Positions 45,936-57,540 of a stretch of DNA of 64,000 nucleotides are shown here, piece by piece. The stretch is taken from the NCBI RefSeq assembly GCF_050948215.1, contig NC_135152.1, positions 3,568,310-3,632,309 on the forward strand, in the 5' to 3' direction. Both the position numbers and the translations under genes were made by a program. How positions within the stretch are numbered: the first letter of the stretch is position 1; each line of letters opens with the position of its first letter. The DNA comes from Halictus rubicundus (Eukaryota > Arthropoda > Insecta > Hymenoptera > Halictidae). The notes below the pieces were generated by a model. The model had not been told where the DNA came from. It saw only the letters and a list, made by a program, of their open reading frames with translations, and did no database searches.

Positions 45936-47289
45936 CACTATTCCTACCGCGACCGGTCAAATGACCGTTTTTAAAATTTCGATTAGAATTTCCTATATAC
46001 AACGTAATTGAATCGCCTTTAAACTTCACGACTTTTCCTAAAATATGCGTATAATACATTTTTCAATTTTCACTTCTTTTTTTATTGTTTATTTTCTGAG
46101 AAAAATTTGTAGTCTGTCTTACCTACCACGACCGGTCATTTGACCGGCAGAACGATTTATATCTTTTTGTAATAGTATTCTTTCAAAGACTCAATTTCGA
46201 AACTATAAAGTCGTTACAAACGAAAGGTAATGCAGTTGTGGCATGATTTTAGCCGAAAAGTACCTTCCAGGGACTGCTTTACGGCACTTCAAAGTGTTTA
46301 GAGTTCTCGCTCGCCTATCGGCCTCGCGGTGTTTATTTGCCTGATTGGTATCCGAAGCGGTCCAGAATCTCGGATTTTCTTACACCGTCTTATCTACTAT
46401 GATTGTAAAATAAATAAAATCATAGCCGAAGGGGATGCCTAGACGTCTTCTCACGAATTCAAATCAGTAAAGTCTTGTGACCTGAACAGAGAGCATCAAA
46501 ACGTGAAAGTTACAAGGAGCATATTCGGCAGTCTTTTACTATTTTGTATTTTTATTCTATTATTATTCTACTTTTATTTTATATTGTATTACGTGTTATA
46601 AGTGTCATTTTCAAAAAAGTGAACAAACCAACGATACTTCGTAGTAAGTTTCACATTTTATCTCTTGTTCATTTTTTTTCCATCTTGATTTACATTTTTA
46701 TATTTTAGTTTTCATTTTATCCCTTGAATATTCATTCCCAAAATGTCAAGACGTTCGAAGAGTGTAAATTTATTATTAGAGAAAATAAATAATATTGATG
46801 AAGAGTGTTCCGAAGATGATCAGGAAATTTTTGATATTGAAAATGACAATGCGGAAAATTATGATCTATTTGAGACCGGCTCGAACACCGACGAGGACGA
46901 AGAGAATGTTTCGAACGTATGTAGAGGACGAAAGAGAAGGAGATTTTTAGTTAGTTTCGATAGTGAGAATGAGGAAGAGGTAATCGAAACTGCTGTAGAC
47001 GGAACTGTTTGGCAAGAAGTAAAAGAAGGGTCTAATCCTGGAAGAGCACCTATTCATAATATTTTTAGGGGAACATCAGGCCCAACAGGGTATAGTAAAC
47101 GAAATACTATGCGGTGAAAACGAATAAAATGTACATTATATACTCCTAAATAAAAGAAACTATATTTTTATACTGTCAAATTGGCTATTATCTTCATTCT
47201 ATATTAAAAAATATAAGTTGTGCTAAAGACCGGTCATTTGACCGGTCGCGGTAGGAATAGGTATACGTGAAGTGTCGGTAGGAATAGTG
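45936..47289 (+). mobile_element. piggyBac-like element, internally deleted
   Basis: TTAA at 45932-45935 and 47290-47293. Both ends begin CACTATTCCTACCG. On the left the palindromic block CGACCGGTCAAATGACCG follows directly; on the right the same block follows after a spacer of about 27 bp. This short-spacer/long-spacer asymmetry matches the terminal plus internal repeat layout of piggyBac. Another GACCGGTCATTTGACCGG copy lies near 46133. At 1354 bp it has room only for the N-terminal frame described next. Confidence 0.9.
46743..47117 (+). CDS. piggyBac-like transposase, N-terminal part only
   Basis: 124 codons from ATG at 46743 (context CCCAAAATG) to TGA. An acidic, probably disordered N-terminus (DEECSEDDQEIFDIEND, NTDEDEENV) is followed by a basic patch (GRKRRRF). 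Then comes DGTVWQEVKEGSNPGRAPIH and FRGTSGPTGYSKRNT, a block typical of the segment just before the catalytic domain of piggyBac-like transposases. The DDD catalytic domain and the cysteine-rich C-terminus are absent: after the stop there is only AT-rich DNA to the right end. The frame is clean and complete within a short element, so it may be a relic of an internal deletion or an expressed short protein; the sequence cannot decide. Confidence 0.8.
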   Translation: MSRRSKSVNLLLEKINNIDEECSEDDQEIFDIENDNAENYDLFETGSNTDEDEENVSNVCRGRKRRRFLVSFDSENEEEVIETAVDGTVWQEVKEGSNPGRAPIHNIFRGTSGPTGYSKRNTMR

Positions 47290-47775
47290 TTAAAACAGTA
47301 GGATTCAGAGAATTAAAGAATGTCAGTGTATTATTTACAACTTATTGAAATGAACACGGAAAAAAAGAAATTTCTAATTGCCTCCTGAAAGGTCCGTAGT
47401 CTAGCAACTAATTTTTCAAAAATTCGAACGCTACATTTTCTAACGAAGAAGACATTCTCACTTTGGAACCTCGAATTCTGCTGCCCTCGAATTCTTCTTC
47501 CCTATTGGTCCTGTACCTTCCACCCGCGTTTATTAAAATGAAAAATACAGTCGTTTTTGTCAACAACATCGACGAAAAATTCTGGGCGGATTGGACGCAC
47601 TTATGGTCCGAATGAGTCGATAAAATACAGAATAGTAAAACGCACGTAAAGAACTGAAAAATGCTGTTGCATTGTTTTCGCTTGATTATAATGACGAAGC
47701 GAAGAAATAAATGTCTGTGTAGCCTGTGCGACCCGCAATTAAAATTTTATTTTGCAGAAAAATCCGCAGTCTATT

Positions 47776-50700
47776 CGAGCCTGGACGCTCAATATAGCGC
47801 AAAGTATCTCTCTGGTAGACGGGATAAAACGCCGAGGAAAATTTTCTCGAAAACGATGACACCCGGGGACTCGATCCCATCGGATTCCATGGCGGCCAGC
47901 CAGCCGAGGAATTCCGTTAATTAAACGCGATATCGGCGTCCCATTATTTACGTTCGCGAGGCTCTCGACGTTGTCCGAGGATAAGATCGCAGACGAGAGA
48001 GGATCGCGTGAAATTCGCCGTGCGTCGTCGGTCCTCGCTCTTCTACGACTACGGTCTTTCTCGTGTGGGGGGGGGGGGGTTGAAGAGTGTCTTCCTCCGG
48101 GGGTTGTCGCGTTGATAGACCGACACGTTCGACGTCGACAAGGTGTTTCTCGGGGATGGCCTGCGAGAACCGTGGGTGTCGTGAAACGCGGCTGCTGGTC
48201 GTTAAAGGGGTGGTAAAGGTCGGATGTTTTTAGCGAGGGTAGTATATTCGGTCGCTTATGTAATCAATATGCGAGGGTGAGAGCAAGGAGGCAACGGGAC
48301 GGTGGGGTAGGTGGGGAGGGTGCGGGTGAGGATCGACACGGAAGCAGGGCTGTCCTGATACCGGCGTGCAAAATGATAAAAAACGAGACTGAAACATCCT
48401 CCGCCGTGTCCTGGCGCGGCGGCAGACGCGCGCAGAATCCTTGCGTGAGTCCTTGCGCGAAAATTAACGCCGAACCTGCGGCACTGCCGCAGAACGCGTG
48501 TCCTGCCTTGTGCAAATGACAACCACAATTTTTCTTCGATTTCTCGTAATTTTTACTACTGGAATGTACACGTATTAACGGGGACAAAGTCGAGCGGGGG
48601 AGGTTACTGGAGGTATTGGATATGATTGGCGTGAAAATTCATTCACAAATCTGGACGATATAATTTCCATTTCAGCGAGATGCGGCGTTGAACGAGTGTC
48701 AATCAATTCTATCTCCTTTGCAGCTTCGTCTGTCGGAGAATGAGCGATAGAAGATTATAGGCGGAACCGAGCGAGTTCCATTGGCAGCATATTCTCCCCG
48801 CGGCGCGGCGGACGGCAACCGAGATATTCGGGTGACCTGTTTTAAGTGCTCCACCCTGTATATGGAGGAGGTGAGCTCGGGGGGTGGAATGGAGTTTCCG
48901 GGTGGAAACAGGAAAAAAATGTACAAAGAGGTAGTTGAAGAGAGCGAGAGAGGAGAACGAAAGAAGGCGGAAGGAGGAAGAAGCTCGCTGCGTTCCAGTA
49001 TGCGAGCGAAAGGGAGTGCAAAAACCGAAACTGCAAGATGTGCAACTGCAAGCTCGGTTGGACGAACGCAGGGATTGCCAGCGACGTCAGCAGAAGGCTC
49101 TTTCGCTCCCCTCCCCCGCTTTTTCTTCGTGGATTTCTTCCAACTCTTCGAAACGGCTTACGAGACTGGTTCCTCTCTCTCTCTCTTACTCTCTTCTTCT
49201 GATATCCTCTCGTTCTCGACGAGACACTCGCGCGTGCATACACACACACGCGTACACAGGATCCTTTCAAGGATCGCGGAAGAGGATTTCACGTCGATTT
49301 CACGGAGAAATATTCAGCCCCGTACACAAATGATGCGATTGTGCCCTGATGCAATTATAGGCGCATCATTTCCAGCGGAAAATAACCGGCCGAGCCACCC
49401 TTTTGGCTCATCGTTCGAGATCTCAGCAACTGGTCGACGAAGAAACAGAAAGAAAATTGATTGTAACCCTGCGAACGCAACTGCAGTCGTTAACGTTGCC
49501 TCTGGTGCACTGTTCGCGGGTTCCTCGATTCAATGTAACGTTCTCGTTCCACTGCATTTATTATGCAGTTATTGACGTTGATGCTCCGGCTTTGAGAGAC
49601 GCGAGCTCTTGCTCGGATTTAACTTAATGGGAGCTTAATATAAACTCGTGTCAGTTTCTTCGTCTGACTAAATAAATTGTCTGTTGCAAACATTGCTGTC
49701 GGAAATATTACTATGGTGCCTCTGATTGTCGTCACAATTTTCACTCGCTTCGACAGAAATAGAAAAACTCGGGCTTCCTGTGTATTCCCAGCCCTGTTCG
49801 ACTTTGAGGGCTAAGCCAAAGATCTGATTAAATTTTAAATTAAACTAGTGCTCGAGGCTTTTAGGTAAGGTAAACGTCCCAGCATCCGAACGCTTAAGGA
49901 ATAGCGGTACGGTATTTCTTTATTTAACGTGTAAAAACACCATAAAATTAAACAAGTTTTGTTTCATTTGAAAGCTAGTACAATGCAATTAACGACAGTT
50001 AGGACAGTCAAATCTCTAAATCATGCTGTGCGTATTTATTTTAACGTATATTGTACATTGAGGAAACTGTTGTCCCAATATGGAAATTTTATCATTTTAT
50101 TTACATTATCGCATGTTAGTAATGTAAAATATTAGACACAGTGAAATATTTCCTTGATAAATTAGCGAGATTTATTAGTAAAAGTTTAAGAAATTCTTCA
50201 AGATTTGTTATAGATAGGACACATGTTTCAAAATAATAATTTTTAACGGAAAGGTTTTAATTTTATATAATGATTATTTTAATTTATATTGATGAGTGTT
50301 TCGACTTCATGCTACGAATTTTTGTTTCTAATTATATTAACAAGGTAAAAAATAAATGAAATTTGCATGACTGTCCGGATACCAGGACATGGTCAGCAAC
50401 TGGGACGTTTACCTTACATAAATAGATCTTGTAGATTGCTATGACAGATTCACGTGGCAACGACACAACTATCCATGTACAGTCTAATATTTTCCGATTC
50501 GTTCCGGAGATGATGAATTTTTGGAGTTCGGGGGCCAGGACAAAGGGGCGCATGAATTAACGAATGCTCGAGTGCTTTGCAGCCCGGGCGTGGCTTTTGT
50601 ATTTCTCGAAGGGCTCTCCATTAGCTCGACGCGAGATCATCTTCCGCAATTATGCTTGTCTTTTTAAAGGCTCGTAAATGTCTGGGGCCCCTCGCTGGTC

Positions 50701-51400
50701 GGAGAGATAAATGCTCGCGCGCCGCAGTTCTCGCAGCCGCCGCCGCTGCCGCCCCCTCCCTCCCTCCGGTGAAATTTACAAAGAACAAAAGCATCCGTTG
50801 AACCGTTAACGCTCTAAGTCTCGATATTGTTTTCTTGTCGCCCGGCGAACGAAGAAACAGCGGACCCTTAACGGCGTAATGGAGCAATTACGCCCAACCC
50901 CCCGGAAATTTATGACTCGAATTCTTCGCCGGAACTCGGCCCACCCCCCCCCCCCCGGACTCTTTCGCCGTCCGAAATTTCTTAGCTGCAGCTAATCCGG
51001 AGACCCTCAGCGAGAATTTAATGGTTGAATGTCGAATGGCGCGCCGAAAGTCAACGATATTTCAATCTCAACGCTGCGACTACTGAGTCGGTCAAAATTG
51101 CCCTCCTTGGCTCCGATTTTTTGTCCTTAATTGTTGCGGTGTATCAGTCGCTCTTCTTGTTTCACTTTCAACAGTGTTGGAAAACGGAAGATTTTCTAAA
51201 AGGGATAACAAATTGTAGAAAATATTTGTAGGAATATTTTAAGAGAAACTCCTACGTCTCAGGTGTGACTAAATGGGTGGAGTGATCTCATACCGATTTC
51301 GCTAAAGTACTTTATTCTATTTCGACAACTCGACTCTCAAACGACAATTCAATATTCAATATCTCATCAACTTACTCGCTCGCGACTCTCGCTCTGCTGA
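47776..51400. other. Non-coding stretch, GC-rich in parts
   Basis: Includes a G-run at about 48067-48079, a CpG-rich block at 47970-48520, a CT tract at about 49168-49195 and a C-run at about 50944-50956. GGTGACCTGTTTTAAGTG plus CCACCCTGTATA at 48829-48860 resembles the piece at 24620 and may be a lone transposon end. The 264-codon frame 48781-49575 (+) starts inside this piece and shows no domain. Confidence 0.45.
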
Positions 51401-51490
51401 CTGACTCTCTACCGACTGACTCTCTACCGACTGACTCTCTACCGACTGACTCTCTACCGACTGACTCTCTACCGACTGACTCTCTACCGA
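51401..51490. repeat. 15-bp minisatellite, six identical copies
   Basis: CTGACTCTCTACCGA repeated six times without a mismatch, with one decayed copy on each side (CTGCTGACTGACTCTC before, CTGACACTCTCTCTACAGA after). Confidence 0.97.
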
Positions 51491-51500
51491 CTGACACTCT

Positions 51501-52320
51501 CTCTACAGACTGACCTAACATCCCTCGCATTCGTCGCTTGTACAATAAGGCCCTCTTTCATTCTTCCTCTCTCGCACTCTCATTCTCCCTCTATCAGTTT
51601 CACATCCATTAGGAAAACCCAAACAGTCACGTACGCCCTGCGCTTGGCGCCCCTAAACACTTTACTCTTGTCACCGAGACCCAAACACTCTTCTTTCACA
51701 CTTCGGCCCAAACAGACTCCCTTTCACGCCGGACCCAAACACGTTGGCGCCACGATGTTGCGTCCACAGTCACTCTAAACAATCATTCTAATACAGTGTC
51801 TCATTCATAACCCTACATATTTGTACACAGATGGTCCACCAGGGTGTTGCGCATTTATATGGTAATTCGGAAGATCTATTTCAGAATAGATTTCTTGCTG
51901 CATTAACACACCGCCTTCGGTAGCTTATAAACACGACCGAGCACCGTATAACACGGCGCGCAGCTACTGCAACATGCCCGGTTCTCTAACACGGTTAGAG
52001 AATTGGGCAAACCCCTGGGGATAACACCGCATTTCCGCAGAAAGAAGCCCAAAATTCGAGAGAGGACCTCGCGGACGCGTACACGTTCCATATCGCGAAA
52101 TTCCTAAACCTCCCTCTAGAGGAAAAAGCAACAACAGATTGCCTGGAAGAACCGGAACTCTGCACGGTGCTGCGAATAATTATTGGTCTCGGACGCATTC
52201 TTACGATTCTATCAGAATTGATTGTTTTGCTTAAAATACAGCTCGTTCGCCAAAAATATTCCTGGGTTTAAAATTCAATTTTTCTTCTCAAATGTTGTGA
52301 AACTCTTCGACTTTACATAC
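51501..52320. other. Non-coding stretch
   Basis: Short open frames only. No exon or element end recognised. Confidence 0.45.
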
Positions 52321-52324
52321 TTAA

Positions 52325-52597
52325 CACTGAACCTACCGACATTCCATGTATACCTAATCCTACCATGAGCGGTCAAGTGACCGCTTCAAAAAAAAAATAT
52401 GTATCTTAATATAGAAAGACATGCTATGAAATTTTTTCGGAAAGTAAACAATAAAGAAAGTTGTGAATATTGAAAAATGGGTTGTATGTATATTATAGGA
52501 AAAGTCAAGTTACATGGTGATACAGTACCGCTGTATACACGAAATTCTAAACGAAATTTCAAAAACGGTCATTTGACCGCGCGTGGTAAGTTTAGTG
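52325..52597 (-). mobile_element. piggyBac-like MITE related to the element at 45936
   Basis: TTAA at 52321-52324 and 52598-52601; 273 bp. The ends are CACTGAACCTACC (left) and CACTAAACTTACC (right, minus strand). The palindromic block AGCGGTCAAGTGACCGC lies after a long spacer at the left, and CGCGGTCAAATGACCG follows directly at the right. The layout is thus the mirror image of 45936-47289. The left spacer (CATGTATACCTAATCCTACC) matches that element's right spacer (CACGTATACCTATTCCTACC). No coding content. Confidence 0.85.
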
Positions 52598-52601
52598 TTA
52601 A

Positions 52602-55600
52602 ACTTTCATGTATAGAGTATCTCGACATTGATTTTTACTTTATTTACTATTTTGCACATTTCATTCATCAAAAACGTCCTAATCAGACAGCGGGATTTAT
52701 GACAAGAATGGGTAGGAACAAATTAAGACACTAAAACAATATACAATAGAACACAACATCGTGTTTCCTGTAACGAACACAGCAGCGAATTGAAAGGACA
52801 ATCAGCACAAAAAGATCAGACATCCACGATCGATCGTTCTTGGTTTTCCTACTGATTGCAATTAACAATAAGAGCAATTCACAGCGACTGGCAGCGATTA
52901 GGAGCGATTTCATTTTGGCTCGATCTTTGAATCTCAGGCTGGAAATTTCGCGAGCAAGGTCTCCCCCAGTCAAGAATTTAATTGCTCCAGGAAATGAATT
53001 CGAGTAAATTCGAAGCAACTCGTCGTATCGTCGAATTTCCGAGAGTCTTGGCCGTGGTCGTTCCCGTGTCGACGATTCGCGAAACGAGTTCCTGGCGGAA
53101 GATCGTCACGAGATGGCCCTTGGGTATCCAGCCGCAGGTGTCCGACCTACCTGGCGTCCGCGCGGATACCCGGCCATCCCCGCGCCACCTGAGAATTGGC
53201 AATTTGCTTGCAAATTTCGCGCCACGCTCTCTCGCCGTCTCTCCTCCTCCCCCCACCGCCTATCACGACGCCCGCGGCCGTCCATCCTCTTCGAGGTTTC
53301 TTCGGGGTGTACGTAACCCAGCGACGCCACTTTCAAAGCTGAACGGCGCCGGGATTCTTTCCGAGGAGAAGCCAGAACCAGCTCTTCGTTCTTCCTCTGC
53401 GAAACCCTGGATTTATCGTGCCGCGGAACTCTCTTTCCATAATTCTGCAACGCCTCCCGATGAACACCTCCTACAGCTAATTTACAGTCCCCTGTCTCCC
53501 TCTCTTTTCCATCCCTCTTGTTCGTCTGTACACCGGGTGGCTTGTAAATCTCGGATCGAGTTCACAGTCTTACCCCAGACGTTGCCTAAATTGTTTTCCG
53601 GCAGTGCTCTTCGTTGGAAAAATTTGTATTCAATTTTTATAGATAGTATGATATTCATCCAATCAAATATTCGTTTATCTTAGGTGTTAAGTGGTTGTCC
53701 ATGGGTCAATGGTGTCACGAAGATTCTTTATCGTACAAAGGAAGCTTCCACTTTGGGCGAAAATATCTAGTTCTACCCCAAATGTCTACAACAGTAGCCA
53801 GCTTCGATGGTGTGAAAGCAATATAGGATAAATTTTTACATAGACAGACGGTCCAAACAGAACTGAGTAACTTTTGTTTCAAACGTTTTTCAAAATTCTG
53901 TACCTACTCGAAGTTACTGCAGTTTGAACGTCTATGACCACGCGCTGTAGCGAGTGGGCGTTACCGCCGTGCACTGTGACGTGGCAAGCAGACGTTTGCC
54001 GCCCCACTGTGACGTAGCAAGTAGGCGTTGCTCGACGCTCTCAATCTCTTTGAACCTTCATAGCCATGAATACGTTCAAAATTTTAGAAAATCTTCCAAA
54101 CAAAAGTTACTTATTTTTGCAAGGGCTATAAGACCACATAAAAATGTTGCCTACATTACAAAAATTGATGCCACCCTTATTTCCTAGCCCATGAATGAAA
54201 CCGGATTTTCTCGTTAAATGTTACGAAGGGCCTTCCCATTTTAACTAGTTAAAAAGCAAAATTATCTACTATTATTTACGTTCCTTATACATGTACATAT
54301 TATAAAAAAATTTTGTGCAAATGTGCGCCTTTGGAGGAGATTTTGCGAGACACAGGGTGGATCCCGCGGGCGACGAAAGTCTGAATACTTTTGTTATTCG
54401 CGGCCCTTAACGAGCCATCCGTCTGTCCGCCTTAATTCCGTTACACGCAGCCCCGGCTACGGGGAAAATGAATTTTCAAGTTTCCACCGATTCGTCGGCC
54501 CGCGGCCGCGGCTTATTCCCGTGTTTCCGTCTTTTGTTTCCCTCGCTGTCTACCCGCAACTTGAAAAACTTCCATCACCGGAGGCGGGTGGCCCTTCTCT
54601 ACCCGGCTGTGCACCTTCTAGCTACCCGCTCTCGTACGCGTCTATCGTCCTCCTTTCCACCCTGTCAGGCCGTTCACGCGTCCCTATACCCGTCGAGAGG
54701 GTGGCTCAGACGACTTTGAAAGTCAATCGAGCAGGCACGTGCGTGCGGCGAAATAACAAACACCCTCGACACGTTAACAACTGAAGACACCACTCTTTAA
54801 TCGGACATTCATTAAAACTCTAATGCGGTACATTCGAACGAGCCGAGTTTTTCTACAAGTGCCAAATGTGTTTTCTGTTTCAAATCGTTCCTACTAATTT
54901 TGTCTACCGATAAATGACGTGTTAAGAAACCCTAAACAAATTCTCAAAAGCCAGAGCAATATTTCCCAAATGATCGAACGCGTTAGAAAGTCAAGCAATT
55001 CACCTAAAGCCGAGGCATTTCGCGCATCCGCGAGCCCGAAGCTCTTCTGATCGAATCGCCCCGGTCCTTTCGTGTTGCAAACATCGTTTATTATTTCCCG
55101 TCGGATATTCCGGAACCGGATTACGGCCAGGCAAAAAATCGGTTAAACCGTTGCCGGTGGTCGGAGAAAATACGAAATTTCCGGTTGTCACTTAATATCG
55201 CCGGTAACGTCGATTCTCTTGCCTCTAATAAATTCGATCGGGAGGCGGCGAACGTGTCCGTCGCACACACCTTCGGATTTCCCGTTCGCTACGCATTATT
55301 GACGTTTATTAGGTCGAGTAGGAGGAAGTCGGGAAATCGGGAAGAGGGCGGTCCGATTTTTCGTCGTACACAGCCGGGGCTCGAGATTGGAAGGGCGTCG
55401 GGCCGAGAACCGAGAACCCGCGGCGACAATTGTTTTCCTTTAATTTACTCCGGGAGGGGGCTCGGTTCCGTCGCGGAAAATTGGTCAGCGTTTGTCGATC
55501 TGGCTTCCGCCGGGGCTTTGATCGATCGATCGAGCTCTCTCGCACACGCCCGAGCACCCGGAAAAGATCGTTTTTTCTTTCCGGTTGTTTCTTTTCGTGG

Positions 55601-55900
55601 AACACTGGCGCGCCGGTTCCTCGCGGTACCATGATTCATCTTTCACGAAAAGTCGCGGGGAGAACGTGACGTCTCTGTCGGTGGACCGAACTGATTGTTC
55701 GGGGCTGCCTGGGATTTCGTGCCGAGTAAGAAACCGTGTCTGATATATCCGGCCGAACATGGAAAAAGAATTACCTGCTGTATTCTAAGAATCGTGGACC
55801 GCGGTGAAATTAATTGATCTACCGGCGACCGCTGCGAGCGTTCGTGCACCGTCAGGAATTGGACGATTTTACTGGGAGATATGAATTTTGTTGTGAGGTA
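52602..55900. other. Non-coding stretch
   Basis: A pair of inverted arms lies at about 53864-53902 and 54075-54112 (GTAACTTTTGTTTCAAACG and its inverse). Between them is a small duplication, CACTGTGACGTGGCAAGCAG / CACTGTGACGTAGCAAGTAG, near 53977 and 54006. This could be an old MITE but no target duplication was seen. CpG-containing block at 54350-54720 and 55000-55860. The 233-codon frame 52982-53683 (+) has no recognisable domain. Confidence 0.45.
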
Positions 55901-57191
55901 TGAGCGTGGTCTGAAAAGTTTCCGACCTGAACATGAAGATGGCAGTATTCGTCGATAAAAGTACTGGAGCGTGTTTGTGCACGCTTTGACAGGTACTCAC
56001 CAAAATTTCAGCCATTTCGGACACTCAGTTATTGTTTAACAGTCGTTTGAGTAAGTTTCTGTGAGTGTTTTTGTGAAAATGGAAAAACTCGAGTATCGAG
56101 CTGTGATTAAATATATATTTTCGAAAGGCAATACGCCTACGCAAATGAAAGAAGAGTTAGACGCTGTATACGGGAACTCTGCACCATCATTTACCACCGT
56201 GAAATTTTGGGCAGCTGAATTTAAACGTGGCCGTACCAGCTTGGGTGACGATGAACGTTCGGGACGGCCAAAAACTGCAACCAGTGACGATAACATCGCT
56301 AAAATTCACCAAATGGTGCTAGACAACCGTCGAATTGAAGTTAGAGAGATAGAAGAGGCCATGAATATATCCAAAGAACGTGTTTGTCACATATTGAATG
56401 AAGATTTAGGCATGAGAAAGCTGTCTGCGCGTTGGGTGCCGCGTTTGCTCACGTTGGATCAGAAACGTGTTCGAATGAACATTTCGATCGCTCTTTTGGC
56501 GCAATTTAGGCGCAATAAATCAGAGTTTTGGCGCTGGCTAATTACTGTTGATGAAACTTGGATACACCATTACACTCCCGAATCAAAAATGCAGTCAAAA
56601 CAGTGGGCTGCTTATGGGGAATCGGCGCCAAAAAAGGCAAAGGCTGTTCCTTCGGCTGGGAAAGTGATGGCGACTGTTTTCTGGGACAGTCGTGGAGTTA
56701 TCTTTATTGATTATCTTCAGAAAGGGAAAACCATTACAGGAGCATACTACGCATCGTTACTTGACATGCTGAAGGCAGAAATTGCGGAAAAACGGCCACA
56801 TTTGCAGAAAAAAAATCTTGTTCCACCAAGACAATGCGCCGTCTCACACCTCAACGATTGCCATGGGAAAAATCCACGAATTACGGTTTGAACTGCTTGA
56901 TCACCCACCTTACTCACCAGATCTAGCTCCAAGCGACTTCTTTTTGTTCCCCAAGTTAAAAGTTGCACTCGGAGGACAGAGATTTTCATCAAATGAGGAA
57001 GCCATCACCTTTGTAAATAGCTATTTTGCAGAGAAAGACGACAAGTACTATTTGGACGAGCTGGAGAGACGGGAGCATCGTTGGGAGAAGTGTATAGACT
57101 TACAAGGAGACTATGTAGAGAAATAAAAATAATTTTGAGGAAAAAATGCCTTATATCTTTGTTAGGTCGGAAACTTTTCAGACCACCCTCG
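55901..57191 (+). mobile_element. mariner transposon (irritans-like), nearly intact
   Basis: TA at 55899-55900 and 57192-57193. The ends are TGAGCGTGGTCTGAAAAG and CGAGGGTGGTCTGAAAAG (minus strand), both continuing TTTCCGACCT, so 28-bp inverted repeats with about two mismatches. At 1291 bp the length is that of a complete mariner. Everything needed is present apart from one frame break in the transposase. Confidence 0.95.
56079..57126 (+). pseudogene. mariner transposase, one frameshift
   Basis: Start chosen at MEKLEYRAVIKYIF (56079); an in-frame ATG 18 bp upstream (56061) lies in what is probably leader. With the frame break bridged the length is about 348 residues, normal for irritans-type mariner. 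It has a helix-turn-helix N-terminus, a GRPK motif, a WVPRLLT motif (family WVPHEL/WVPREL), the first catalytic Asp in VDETWIHHY (about residue 158), the second in FHQDNAPSH, the third in YSPDLAPSD. The spacing fits DD34D, and the protein ends GDYVEK. The only lesion is one extra A in the run of eight at about 56808-56815, which shifts the second and third catalytic residues into another frame. A homopolymer sequencing error is an alternative, in which case the gene could be intact. Confidence 0.92.
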
Positions 57192-57354
57192 TATACCTGA
57201 TGCTCGATTCGCCACACAAGTCAAAATAACTTGGCCCTTGTCCCATCCTCTAAAACAATGCACTGACATTCTTAAAACGTTTCCAATTTCTGTCCTAAAT
57301 TCTCTCCGTTCATAAAACCCCATTCCCTTGCTATTTTATATTTGTTTCTGTTAT

Positions 57355-57540
57355 AAGGGTGTCTCAGGGCGGATGCAAACGTCACGAGGTGATTTCACGT
57401 GATAAAATAAGTTTGAAAAAACGAATAACATTTCTTTGGATAACGCGTCGTTTTCGAGAAAATTTCGTTTGAAAATTTAGTACTTTCACGAGCTGCTGAA
57501 GAGGAATCGGCTGACGCGTCTGATCATGGCTGACCAATTC
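57355..57540. mobile_element. Probable lone end of a long-TIR Tc1/mariner-type element
   Basis: AAGGGTGTCTCAGGGCGG, then GATAACGCGTCGTTTTCGAG and AAAATTTCGTTTGAAAATTT, resembles the arm layout of the element at 31595 (CAGGGTGTCCCG ... TTTTCGAGAAAAATGAGTTTG). No opposite arm was found. Low-level resemblance only. Confidence 0.4.

Larger units (their letters stand above)
45882..47775. repeat. TAGACTGCGG-ended segment disrupted by a piggyBac-like element
   Basis: The left edge TAGACTGCGCGGCAGTTTAT (45882) and the right edge, TAGACTGCGGATTTTTCTGC on the minus strand (47775), are inverted. Sequence on either side of the piggyBac-like insert (TTTATGCATTTGTGAC before; CAGTAGGATTCAGAGAATTA and AATGTCAG after) lines up with an uninterrupted copy at 61776-61840. 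So the insert landed in an existing repeat. Without it the segment would be about 536 bp. Confidence 0.55.

Noticed and set aside
48781..49575. 264-codon open frame on the plus strand, the longest uninterrupted plus-strand frame apart from the mariner transposase
   Set aside because: It begins in a probable transposon end, crosses a CT tract, and overlaps other frames of similar length on both strands, as expected in a CpG-containing low-stop block.
51401..51490. CRISPR-like array
   Set aside because: Units are contiguous 15-bp copies with no spacers, and the context is animal DNA.
52982..53683. 233-codon open frame on the plus strand
   Set aside because: No domain, no conserved-looking pattern, and competing frames on the opposite strand over the same block.
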